DNA of 64,000 nt from Pristionchus mayeri (Eukaryota > Nematoda > Chromadorea > Rhabditida > Neodiplogasteridae). The translations under genes were made by a program, and so were the position numbers. The stretch spans positions 30,055,541 to 30,119,540 of the forward strand of contig BTRK01000004.1 in NCBI GenBank assembly GCA_036245805.1, in the 5' to 3' direction. Below the pieces are notes generated by a model that did not search any database, was not told the origin of the DNA, and saw nothing but the letters and a program-made list of their open reading frames with translations. The stretch's first letter is position 1, and each line of letters opens with the position of its first letter. Of the stretch, positions 12,978 through 23,515 are shown piece by piece.

Positions 12978-13765
12978 ATGTTCGCCCGTCTCACTCTTCT
13001 CTTCTTCTTCATTGCTCTCACTGCGGCTTGTGGAAGTCAGGCAGGAGGAGGAGGAGGAGGAGGAGAAGAGAAGAAAGAAGGTGGAGATAAGAAGGAGGGA
13101 GGAGACAAGGGAGGAAGGAAGTGAGTTGACCTGAGGAAGGAAGTGAGTAGACCTGAGTAAAGCATCCGTAAGGATTGATGCCTATTGAAAAAAGGATGAA
13201 GCGGTCCCAGCATTTTTAAATCTAAAAATTCTCATCTTCTTTCCTTCAGGAGACGTTCCCTGTCGGATGACGTCATCTCCGTGATCGTCTCTTCTAAGCC
13301 ATTCAATCCAGTCACTCACAAACAAGACATGGACAAGGTCGAGAAGGAGGTAATACATTCTTTGGTTCACTCTTGTTTCATCAAATCAATCAGATCCACG
13401 CCTTTTCCTCCTCCTCTGGTCTCAGTTTCAACACAATAAATGCCATCGATAGAGAGGTCGAGAATGCACAGGTAAAGTGAGTGGAAGCATTTCTTTCCTC
13501 AGTGAGAATCCTCTCGACAATGAAACATTCCTCAGATTTGGAGTTCGATTCCGTGTGGTGGGAGAGGTTGAACACTGTCAGAGAGTCACTCAATTCGTCC
13601 AAGCTGCTGTCAACGAGATCAACGATGTCAGTAAAAAATTCAAGTCGCAAATCTTTGAAGATTTCGAATGTACTGCTCAGACGATTTTCCATTCAGGTCT
13701 CTCATGGTTTCGTCAAGTGCGGTTCCTTCGATTCCATCTGCCTCTCCAAGATTAATCGATCGTAA
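12978..13765 (+). CDS. Small secreted pro-protein with RKRR site, copy B
   Basis: This paralog of the gene at 7964-8722 has the same exon structure and nearly identical exons. The signal peptide MFARLTLLFFFIALTAACGS is followed by a longer Gly/Glu/Lys-rich spacer (GGGGGGGEEKKEGGDKKEGG), then RKRR and SLSDDVISVIV. The spacer is clearly longer than in copy A, consistent with repeat slippage. The end differs: ICLSKINRS with an extra Cys, against IRLSKM in copy A. Splice sites are canonical (gtgagt after RK; CCTTCAG acceptor). TATAAAAGG near 12870 supports transcription. Role unknown: secreted, and probably processed by a kexin/furin-type protease. Confidence 0.6.
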
Positions 13766-15541
13766 ACGAAATCGATGTTGAGTACTGACCAGTTCATAAT
13801 CACTCGTAGTTCCTCTAAACCCAGATAAACGATTTTTAAATCGCAGCTTGCATATCCGAACATCGATTTCAACAAAACAATTGAAAGGATAAAGTAAAAT
13901 GTGTTCTGAATCACGATATCGAGTGATATCTTATCAAGTATCGACTGATACAATATCAGTCTGATACGTAGCGTTGCATGCTCTTATTAACTTGTTCGAC
14001 CTGTCACATCGTATTCAGTATCAGTTTTTTTTGAATACATCTTCGGAGTACAAGAATTTTCAAAGAATTATTTTGCTCAATATTTAGCGTCAACGCGGAG
14101 CGACGCCACGCGTTGAAGCTGTTTAGCATTTTAAACTTAGCTTGACACTTTCTTAAAATCATTTGCATGCTTGTTTCCTGATCACTTTTTCTATGTTACT
14201 TGACGTTCATCTCACATCTTCAAGATGTCTACACCATCTCTCTTGGAATGATCTACACTCTCATCAGAAATCCAAAAGAAAATCGACATATTCAATAAGT
14301 GAGTGTTGAAGTACATTTATACTTATGCTACTTCTGTGTATAAAAATACAATGTATAAAATTACTCAGTACCTAGTACTGAGTAAGTGCAATTCAATATG
14401 TTTGATTGAGATCCAGAGACGAATATAGGAAATCAATGTAAAGTGACCTAATTTCATAGTTCTCATTATGATTATGCAAATCCTCAAGTTTAATGTCATT
14501 TGTCAACTCTAAGCACTGATTCATCCCCAATTCTCCTTCAAGGATCGCCATCCTTGAAGGAGGATCGCGGCTCTCTCTCTCATCCTCCTCCAAGTAATAA
14601 TGAGGCGATTTGCATCTGCCGCCCTCCCTTGTCACTTGAATCATTGAATTGTCATCCCTAATTAAAATCCATCGGAGGGTTGGAGTGTGTCGTTCGACTA
14701 GACAATCACGAATTGTAACATACATTTCTTGTTTCTCATGATCATCACAATGTACACACTGGCAAGAGGCAACGTTGCTTCGTATTTTATTGCCTCAAAA
14801 ATTACCATATGAGCAACTCTACTCTATTACGCATATTGATCCTTTTTGTTGTATTAACTTCACCGCTTGATCACTTGGTCAGATGAAAATAGGGAATTCG
14901 TTTTGTTAATCGTCTCTGTATAAATCGCATTTGCAATAGAATTGATAAAGATGTGGCTATGTAACTTTCCTCTCTTACTCAATGATGTTTGTTTTCACAT
15001 TTGCCTAAAACCTAATAAATATTTATGGAATGAACTTTATCTTGCCAGATGATTCACAACGCTGAGCGCTGAGAATTCCGGATCATATTTTGATATGGAC
15101 TCGTAATCAGATAAGACAGATTAGCGATGTTGTTAGTAATATACCAACGCCACATGCTTCAATTATAAAGGAACATTCGAATTAAAGTTGAGGCGTAAGA
15201 GAATTTATGCGAAAGGTCGTAAATTGTAAAAAAATAAAATCCCATTAAGATTACGTAAACAGCAACTCGTCATAATTATTTATGATAGGGTGCACGTAAA
15301 ATCAAGATTATTATGGTAGGCGATAACTTGGTAATACTCATCAGTTCCGGGCACAATCTAATACGCGTCATTCTCGTAATATCTATCGCTTATTGACAAC
15401 AACGACAAACTAAGGGCGCACCCTCCCTGAATCAACACGCGTTCGTCATTCGTGTCAGACTCCTCATCTCCATCATCGCCTATAAAACAGCGCCTCTTCT
15501 TCTCTCTAAACTCACCCGTCCTTCTTCCTCTCCAAATCATT
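13766..15541. other. Intergenic region
   Basis: AT-rich sequence without a supported gene. Position 14225-14310 resembles 12190-12290. A 110-codon open frame on the minus strand (14393-14725) has no signal, motif or exon partners and was not called. TATAAAA at 15481-15487 belongs to the next gene. Confidence 0.4.
15481..15487 (+). promoter_or_regulatory. TATA box of the heme peroxidase gene
   Basis: TATAAAA sits 55 bp upstream of the ATG at 15542. Confidence 0.45.
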
Positions 15542-18500
15542 ATGCGGTTATACCTACTTCTTTCAGCCGCCTTTCTACAGTGAGTTCATTGTTTCCATTT
15601 TCAACTGTTTTGCTGATCTGACCATCTAATTTTAGCGCGGCCAAGGCAGCGCACACAACGCCGAAAGAGATGCTGTCTGTAGCTATGGAACAAGCCATTA
15701 GGAATGTCGACCTGATGAATGTTGTGGCTGGAAATACGATTGGTGAGATTGAACATATCTGAACCAGTTCGGAGATTAGTGATTTCAGGCGAAGACAGTC
15801 ATCCTCACATGCAGAGAGCGAGTTTCGAGGCGAGAGAAGCACAGAAGATCGGAGATATCCTGCAGGTTAGACAACTATCGTACATGTCAGCGAAATCAGA
15901 ACGGCCACCGATAGGCACCGAGAAATTTTCGATTTCTGGCTCTCTGCGAATACGCAATTTTAAAAGTCGTGGTTGTGTTCATATTTTTTATCATGGGCGA
16001 TTTGCCGGAATCGGCCCGGATATGTCCGGTCAATGATGTCTAGAAATCGATTAATCGAAAGCAAATAATTATGGTGCGATTACGGTATTTTGGAAAGCTC
16101 ACCAAGTTCGGTGAGCTTTCCTAAATACCGTAATCGCACCAAAATTTTGTGTATTTGATTTATCGATTTCTAGCCATAATTGACCGAGCATGTCCGGGTC
16201 GATTCCGGCAAATCGCCCATGATAAAAAATATGAGCACAACCACGACTTTTAAAATTGCGTATTCGCAGAGAGCCAGAAATCGAAAATTTCTCGGTGCCT
16301 CTCGGTTGCCGTTCTGATTTCGCTAACATGTACGATAGATAACAATGGACATACTAATTCATAAATTCAACATTTGAGGAAACGACTCGAATTCTGATAG
16401 AAGAGAACGGTGCCGGGATTCTAGATACGATGAAAGGGGTAAGAGGGAAAGAGAATAGGCTACATTGCATTGGAAATCGAGGGAACGCTCATTCAATCGA
16501 CTACTTCACACTACAGGTGGATGCCCTGGCCGAACTCGAATCGCATCTCAAACCGGAACACAGCAGAAAGAAGAGGCAGATTACGAGAACTGTTGTAAGT
16601 CAATGACGAAATTAGAGGAGAGAGATTCACATAATTTTTAATCGGTTCCAGGAGGAATAACTGTATCAATCTATTTTCTAGGTGTTTACAACGACAACAA
16701 CAACAACGACAACGGCGGGATCAAATTCGACGAGCCAGGGAACGATTACTTCCTCGGATCCACTCGACGAATCGTGCATCGAGAGACCGCCAACCTGTGA
16801 TGCGAAGTCGATTATCATTTCCGATCTTGCATGTTGCGGATTCATAGCAATATAATACAAAGAATATTTCAGTAATAATATCAAATAGTGCATCCCTTTC
16901 CAGTTTTCCGTATCGAACCATCTCTGGATGGTGTAATCACGACGAGACGGACGATCGAGAATTAGGATCGACCATGAGCGAGATAAGGAGATTCATGGGA
17001 GAAACAAAGTATGATGATGGTGAGTAAGGAATGAGGATATTCATAATGATAAGCACCGCACCTTTTGTAGGCTATTCCCCTGTAATTATGATGAATCGAT
17101 GGAGAATGTTTTGCAGGATTCAACTCTGTTCGTCGGAGAGCCGCGAGGGGCGGACTACTGCCTTCAACAAGAGACATCTCGAATAAAATATTCGCTGAGG
17201 TTAGGAATTCAAAATTATGAGAACTATCAACTTCTTAATGCAAAAAAGAAAAGCTAGTATTTCAGGCTTCGCTTCCGGCCTTCGACACCAAGTACAACCA
17301 CTTCCTGCAGCAATTCGGCCAGTGGATCACCCACGATATCATATTCACACCAAATGCTGTCGGTGAGTCGACCACCGTATCCTCTCATACCGGAAAAGAT
17401 AGAAAGGTTCAAACCACGCTCTGCAGGTCCCAACGGAGCCTCTCTGGACTGTTCCCTCTGCGAATCGGCAAATCTGACATCCAACTGTGCCCCGATAGAG
17501 GTTAGACTACTGTTATCCCTAGAGCTGGTTACACTAATCATCCCATCTAATCAGCAAACATAATACCATAATCAATCAATATTTACGGTTAGAGTATCCA
17601 CCTCTCAGGTTCCGGCCGACGACTCCTTCTTTCCTCCTCTTGCTGCTAACAGACGACCGGCTTGCATCCGATTGACTCGAGCGATCAATGGACAGAAGGG
17701 ACTCGGACCAAGGGCTCAGATCAATCAGGTGACACACCCTCACAATACCACATACATTATTCAAGTTCGTTCTAGAATAACTATTTTGAATAATTTTTTG
17801 ATCAAATCACCTATACCTAGGGAAAGTAATTCTACTATTCCAATTATCCGAATAATTTCCAGAATTCTCACTTCCTCGACCTCTCAACAGTCTATGGATC
17901 AACTGACTGCATTTCTAAGGAACTGAGAACACTCAAGGTTCGTCATTCTTCTGGTCGATTCAGCCTCTAAAGGGTCCAATTCAGGATGGCCAGATGATTA
18001 TGTTCACTTCGGATGGATTCAATCTCCCTCCACGTGCAGCCAGCGCGAGTTTATTTCGATATAATTGTTATAATTGCGCAAGTCCTGAGAGTGAAAAGGC
18101 GAGAGAGATAATGCCTGCCTTTAACGCACGTGGCATGAGCGTTCGTGGTGTAATGGTCAGCATGGATGCCTTCCAAGCAGTCGACGGGGGTTCGATTCCC
18201 CCCGATCGCAGAAATGTTTTGAACATCCTGGTAATTCTTTTGTGCTTCAGGACCCCAACTGCCAGTCTCAGAAGACGAATCCGCCGTTCCTCTGTTTTGT
18301 TGCAGGAGACTCGAGAAATTCTCTCCATCCTGGTACGATCCTCGTTATAATGTAGAATGATTACGGTAATCAAACGATATTGTAGGGCTCATCCCTATGC
18401 ACAGGATCTACCTCCGACAGCACAACAAATGGGCTGCACAGATCAAGCAGCTGCGACCAACACTCAGTGATGAGACCATATACCAAGTATGGATTGGTTC

Positions 18501-21168
18501 TCCACCTTGGGGCCCCACAATCTTTGCTCTCTTCCCTCCCTTGGCATCACTCCCTCTCCCCTCTCCCTCCACCCGCTCTGACCGCTTTCTCTCACCCGGC
18601 GTGTGTAGAGAGCGCGCGCTCTTGACAGTCGCTCCCTTCCTTTCCTTTTTCAGCTTTGCGCAGTGGCGGTAACGTGACCAATGAGGCTTAGCCGAGGTGC
18701 GTTTATTGCTGGTTGAAAACTTTTCCCAATTGCCCGCTACGGCCCCTGAAATACGGGTGACGTATGCAATTTTTGAAAGCCCGAAGGGGCAAAAATATGG
18801 TGCATTTCATGGGCTAACACTTCGGTTGGTTGACCTTCCTGCTCTCTAGTAATAACCGCCTTGCAAGCATGCAATCTTCTCTTCTTTGGGTAAACATGAC
18901 CCTCTTTCTCACAGGAAACTCGTCGTCTAATAATCGCCCTCTATCAATCACACGTCTACACCGAGTATCTACCCAAGATAATCGGGCTTCCCAAAATGAG
19001 AACAGCCAACATTCTTCCGAGTCCAATGACCAGTGAGATTTCACCACAATTCATCAAAGTTCAACATTTCAAATCAATCAAAAGTGAGCAATGACTAATG
19101 ACTCCTCAGACACATACAATCCTCGCATCGATCCCTCGGTGTCTGTCGAATTTTGCTCTGCGGCCTTCCGATTCGGCCACTCCCAGATTAGGAAGGACAT
19201 CCCTCGAACGACAAACAACAATGTGTAAGCGGTATATCAAGCAATCGATACATTTTGAGCCAATGAATTCGGCTGTTAGTATTAATTCCGAACACATACT
19301 AATGATCGTGCAAAAAATGGAGAAAAACGACAAGATTTAAAAGGTATAAAAATATATTACCAGGACGGTTGGTTCTCCGATCGATCTCGGCACTCACATA
19401 TTCTACACCGATCCCCTCTACGATAAAACTGCCACCATCTCCACGATGACACAGGGTCAGTGTTCATTATTATATGGCCAACACATGACATCAACATTTG
19501 AAGTGATACAGTAAGATCTGTCGTGATTGCAGGAATGGTGAACAATCCAGGAATGACAGTGGATCGACAGTTCTCCTTCCCCGTGAGGAATGAGATGTTC
19601 GCTACCAGAGGAAGGAGGGTGAGACAATCTTCCAATATCCAATACCGTATCAATGAAGCAATCGATTTTCGAAAGATTTTTCCAGGGTTCGGGCGTCGAT
19701 CTCGCAGCAGTGAATGTGCAACGAGGAAGAGAGAAGGGAATCCATCCATACAACGAAGTCCGGTAAGAGAATTTTATATTACTGAAGCCAATGGGCATCG
19801 ATTGAAACGCGGTGTATAATAGCGAGTGTAATTCCGAGTCAGATAATGAATGGGATTGCTCACTTAATTCTTCAGCGCCCGTATCCCTGGTCTCTCTCCC
19901 GTTCTCTCCTTCGATGCTCTCAGAAGGGACATGTCACTCGAGAACGTCGAATTGCTAAAGAAAGCATACAATTCCGTCGATGACATCGATCTCTACGTGG
20001 GAATAATGCTGGAGAAACCGAACGAGAGAGAAAACGCACTGGTTAGTTACCGATTGTGATCAGATTGAAACTTGCCAACTGCATATCATATTAGCTTATT
20101 GTAACGAGGCCTCACAAGGGAATGGTAAACGACCTTGGTAAATTTATGAAATCTGACCTATTGGACATGAATCTAGGAAACGAATGCATTCGAACTGCAC
20201 TTTCAGAAAATGCACATTTTTTGTTTTGAGCCAGAAAAATCAATAATTGTCTCTGGCCGCTTGGGTTATCTCACGTTCTCACAAGGGGATTTCGCGCAAT
20301 GTATATGGAGTTTCTAAACGAGACCTAGCGCATTCGAAAGAGGAGAAAATTCTAAGAACTTTTGTTGTTTTCAAATTTGCGGAATGCTCATGCCGAGCTC
20401 TGGGCAGTATGTGAGTTTGTGGGAGTTTATGGACATCCCCCTCAAAAATTGCATGTTCCCCACTATGAGCCCAGACCTCCACATGAGCGTTCCGCAAATT
20501 TGAAAACAATAGAAGTTCTTAGAATTTTCTCCTCTTTCGAATGCGCTAGGTCTCGTTTAGAAACTCCATATACATTGCGCGAAATCCCCTTGTGAGAACG
20601 TGAGATAACCCAAGCGGTCAGAGACAATTATTGATTTTTCTGGCTCAAAACAAAAAAATGTGCATTTTCTGAAAGTGCAGTTCGAATGCATTCGTTTCCC
20701 AGATTCATGTCCAATAGGTCAGATTTCATAATTTTACCGAGGTCGTTTACCATTCCCTTGTCAGTGCACCAAACAATCTGTATCAGTAAAATTTCCATTG
20801 GATTATGAAGAACATTTGAAAAAGTCAAAGTAACCCTTTTCAGCTCGGTCCCACTGGTTCCCACCTCATTGCTGATCAATTCGCGGCCTTCAAGAGAGGC
20901 GATCGATTCTTCTACGAGAACAGCGCCAGTCCTGGAGCACTCACGCAGGGTCAAAATACTCAGTTTTCTTTCGCATCTTTTTTAGTCACTCAGGCTAACA
21001 TAATTGAATACTTTCTGTGCTCTTACCAGATCGAAATGCTTTTCCGATAAGTACTGAGCATTTTCAGATGAGTTCAACGCCATTCGCAACTTCTCCCTTG
21101 CTCAACTTATCTGCGAGAATACTGATGGAATGGAACAGATCCAGAGCGATGTCTTCCAGCACAAGTGA
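15542..21168 (+). CDS. Secreted animal heme peroxidase
   Basis: This is a complete multi-exon gene. The start MRLYLLLSAAFLHAAKA is a signal peptide. A propeptide ends in RKKR (exon near 16517-16595), followed by a run of Thr residues that looks like a mucin-type linker (about 16682). The catalytic domain then begins at NFPYRTISGWCNHD. Key residues are the distal His in FGQWITHDI (about 17332), the catalytic Arg in AGDSRNSLHPGL (about 18300), the proximal His in FRFGHSQIRKD (about 19170), and the VQRGREKGIHPYNEVR motif (about 19720). The Glu that makes a heme ester link in vertebrate enzymes is Leu here (DSRNSL). The end is IQSDVFQHK, TGA at 21166-21168. Such enzymes use H2O2, often to cross-link cuticle or extracellular matrix; the exact role here is inferred. 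Introns carry foldbacks at 15875-16338 and 20114-20761 and a tRNA-like sequence at 18139. Confidence 0.85.
15875..16338. mobile_element. Foldback (palindromic) element A
   Basis: Two arms of about 220 bp in inverted orientation meet near 16110 around GCTCACCAAGTTCGGTGAGC. Outer ends are CTATCGTACATGT and ACATGTACGATAG. It lies wholly in a peroxidase intron (between the exon ending DILQ and the exon starting VDALAE). No transposase is present, so this is a non-autonomous element. Target duplication unclear. Confidence 0.8.
18139..18210 (+). tRNA. tRNA-Gly(TCC)-like gene inside a peroxidase intron
   Basis: This 72-nt sequence has an A box (GTGGTGTAATGG), anticodon loop CTTCCAA with anticodon TCC, T-arm GGGGGTTCGATTCCCCC and an acceptor stem GCGTTCG/CGATCGC. 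It is on the same strand as the host gene. The acceptor stem has one mismatch (T:T at the fourth pair) and the anticodon stem one likely A:G mismatch, so it may be a decayed or fast-evolving copy. Confidence 0.6.
20114..20761. mobile_element. Foldback (palindromic) element B
   Basis: Inverted arms of about 300 bp have outer ends ACAAGGGAATGGTAAACG and its complement; the centre is near 20435. It sits in the peroxidase intron between the exon ending ERENAL (20041) and the exon starting LGPTGS (20843). Arm identity is high but imperfect. No coding capacity. Confidence 0.8.
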
Positions 21169-21555
21169 TCAATATTTGATCTCAAACCCCGATTGATCTT
21201 TAATCTTTTCAGCAGCAACAGAGTACGGTGCAGCAGATTCAAACCCTTCCCTATGGCGGACATTCTCTTCTGAGCACATTTAATCTGTGTGGTATCGTTA
21301 ATTCTTTGTATGTATTGTTCATATTCCTCACTGTCCAAATATTTATTGTGTTTTCGGGTCTCCATTATATTGGCTATACTAAGAGAGAGTATCTGAGTGA
21401 GTGAGCTTATTTGTGAAGAACCTTGGCAAAGTCGAAAAATCGAATTTCTCCATAATGAGTGTGTGGATAGTACTCGGTGAGTATATCACGTTGGCACATT
21501 ATGGAAGCATCTAGAACGCGCTTTCCACGATTACCTAGGTTAGTATAGGTATTTC

Positions 21556-23515
21556 TTTGGAAAGCGTTTTCAAGCATGGCAGAAATCAATTAATAGCAAC
21601 GATCCGAATGATCAACATGAATTCGAGAACCTAAACAAAAAGTTTCGCAAAGAGTTACAACGGTATCACAAAACCATCGAGAAAAAAGTGATCGAAAGCG
21701 ATGATAAGAACAAGTTCTTCCGTTTTATGAAACGTTGTTCTAATAAATCCAAGGGAGTAGAAGGTCTGACGAGAGCTGATGGCACCTTAGTAATGGATGA
21801 CTTAGGCAAAGCAAATTTACTTGCCGAAACTTTTGTTAGCGTGTTCACCATCGATGATGGAAAACAGCCAAATAGTCAAGACCTCCCTCAACTTGGTAAT
21901 TACGAAGAACCCCAGTTTCTTAGGCATGAAATCTGTGCCCTTATTGAGAAATGGAAACGCTCCTCCTGTAAAACCCCCGAGAACATTGACCTCACCTTCA
22001 TAAAACGAATTGCCGTACCCATTTCCGAAGCACTTGAAATCATTTTTAAGAACTCCTATCAATCTGGAACGGTCCCCTCCCATTGGCGACATTCCATAGT
22101 AACACCAGTTAAGAAATCACCCCCCTTTTCCAATCCCCTAAACTACAGGCCCATCTCAATTACATCCTTCTTTTGTCGAGTTTTTGAACGCATTTTGTGC
22201 AAATCCATTATCACCCATTGTGAACAATTAGATATTTTCCCCGATGAGCAATACGGATTCCGTAAGAAACGATCGCGTGAACTTCAAATGCTCGAAGTCC
22301 TCGAACACTGGACAGCATCTATTAGTGAAGGAAAACCAGTTGACGTCATCTATTTTGATTTTGCAAAAGCCTTTGATAGAGTCTCCCACCCCAAGCTAAA
22401 ACTCAAGCTCACCACCATAGGTCTCTCCGATAATACAGTCAACTGGATAACAGGATATCTCACTCATAGATCATTCCAAGTGAGAGTAAAAGATGCGCTT
22501 TCTACCTCAATGCCTGTAACTAGCGGCGTTCCACAAGGCTCAGTCTTAGGCCCTCTGTTATTTCTTATTTACACCTCAGAAATCCCTTCCCTAGTTCAAA
22601 ACCACGGAGTCGTTGCGAGAATGTATGCCGATGACATAAAAATATATCGATCCTTTAGAAAGGGACATTCGCCTGCCCCACTACAAGCTGCGATTGACAC
22701 TATCGTAAACTGGTCCGAAGAGTGGCAACTCCCCCTTGCTGCGCATAAGTGTAACTCACTGCACCTAGGCAGAGCAAATACAAAGCGAACATATGCTATT
22801 GGAACCACAACTCTGGAACAAAAAGAAAAAGTGAAAGACCTCGGCTTTGTTATCCAGAAAAACCTCTCATTCTCTGACCATTGTTCTACCGTATCCACTA
22901 AAGGCAAAACTGCATGTCACACTATCCTCAGAGCCTTACGAACCAAAAATATAGAAGTACTTCTCAAAACGTACTCAATGTATATTAGACCGATTTTAGA
23001 AAGCGCTTCCTCCGTCTTCAATCCGTACCAAAATAAAGATAAAAAAGAACTCGAAAAAGTACAGAACTACTTCACAAGACGTTTATTTATGCGCTGTTTT
23101 AATCATACCTGGGAAAACATGCCCACTGCTCTCGCTCGCAACAAGAAACTGGGCATTGAGTCCCTAGAGAAGCGTAGAATAGCGATTGATAAGAGAGCAG
23201 CCACAAATCTCATCCGAGGCAAATATAGTATTTCCAACCGAAAACCACATTATTTCAAAATCTGCTACACTCGAAACGGCATGAACTTCAATAATCCTGG
23301 ATCGAACCACAACTACAGACACAATAGCTTCTTTCCAAGAGCGGCAAGGCTTTTAGTAAATACCGAGAATCAAACCAGTTCATCTGAGTAGATCCCCCCG
23401 ACCCTATTATCCCAATAACCACTCGTCATTTTAACCGTCATTAATTGCCTATTCAATTTCAATTCTGTGAACGTTATTTCGAACGAAATAGCATAAATAT
23501 ATATATATATATTTC
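21556..23515 (+). mobile_element. 5'-truncated non-LTR retrotransposon (CR1/jockey-type)
   Basis: It interrupts the left arm of foldback C, with ATTTC duplicated at both borders (21551-21555 and 23511-23515). It ends in an (AT)n tail just before the right border. The 5' part, including any endonuclease, is missing, as is usual after target-primed reverse transcription. Confidence 0.8.
21559..23391 (+). CDS. Reverse transcriptase ORF of a 5'-truncated LINE (partial)
   Basis: The reading frame is open from the insertion border with no internal stop. RT motifs in order: NYRPISITSFFCRVFERIL, FDFAKAFDRVSHPKL (motif A, catalytic Asp), GVPQGSVLGPLLFLIY (motif B) and YADDIKIY (motif C, intact catalytic YADD). 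A C-terminal connection region follows (RTKNIEVLLKTYSMYIRP). The motif B form GVPQGSVLGPLLF points to the CR1/jockey group. It lacks the N-terminal apurinic endonuclease. The intact RT frame suggests recent insertion. The first in-frame ATG is at 21727, so the fragment is probably not expressed alone. Confidence 0.85.
   Translation, partial: GKRFQAWQKSINSNDPNDQHEFENLNKKFRKELQRYHKTIEKKVIESDDKNKFFRFMKRCSNKSKGVEGLTRADGTLVMDDLGKANLLAETFVSVFTIDDGKQPNSQDLPQLGNYEEPQFLRHEICALIEKWKRSSCKTPENIDLTFIKRIAVPISEALEIIFKNSYQSGTVPSHWRHSIVTPVKKSPPFSNPLNYRPISITSFFCRVFERILCKSIITHCEQLDIFPDEQYGFRKKRSRELQMLEVLEHWTASISEGKPVDVIYFDFAKAFDRVSHPKLKLKLTTIGLSDNTVNWITGYLTHRSFQVRVKDALSTSMPVTSGVPQGSVLGPLLFLIYTSEIPSLVQNHGVVARMYADDIKIYRSFRKGHSPAPLQAAIDTIVNWSEEWQLPLAAHKCNSLHLGRANTKRTYAIGTTTLEQKEKVKDLGFVIQKNLSFSDHCSTVSTKGKTACHTILRALRTKNIEVLLKTYSMYIRPILESASSVFNPYQNKDKKELEKVQNYFTRRLFMRCFNHTWENMPTALARNKKLGIESLEKRRIAIDKRAATNLIRGKYSISNRKPHYFKICYTRNGMNFNNPGSNHNYRHNSFFPRAARLLVNTENQTSSSE

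Noticed and set aside
14393..14725. 110-codon minus-strand open frame
   Set aside because: No signal peptide, motif, splice partner or promoter; contains a short inverted repeat (CCTTCAAGGATCGCCATCC), so chance is likelier.
15719..16329. Pair of frames sharing SISGSLRIRNFKSRGC on opposite strands
   Set aside because: They are the two arms of foldback A inside a peroxidase intron.
20279..20595. Pair of similar short frames (ECARSRLETPYTLREIPL) on opposite strands
   Set aside because: They are the two arms of foldback B, not two genes.
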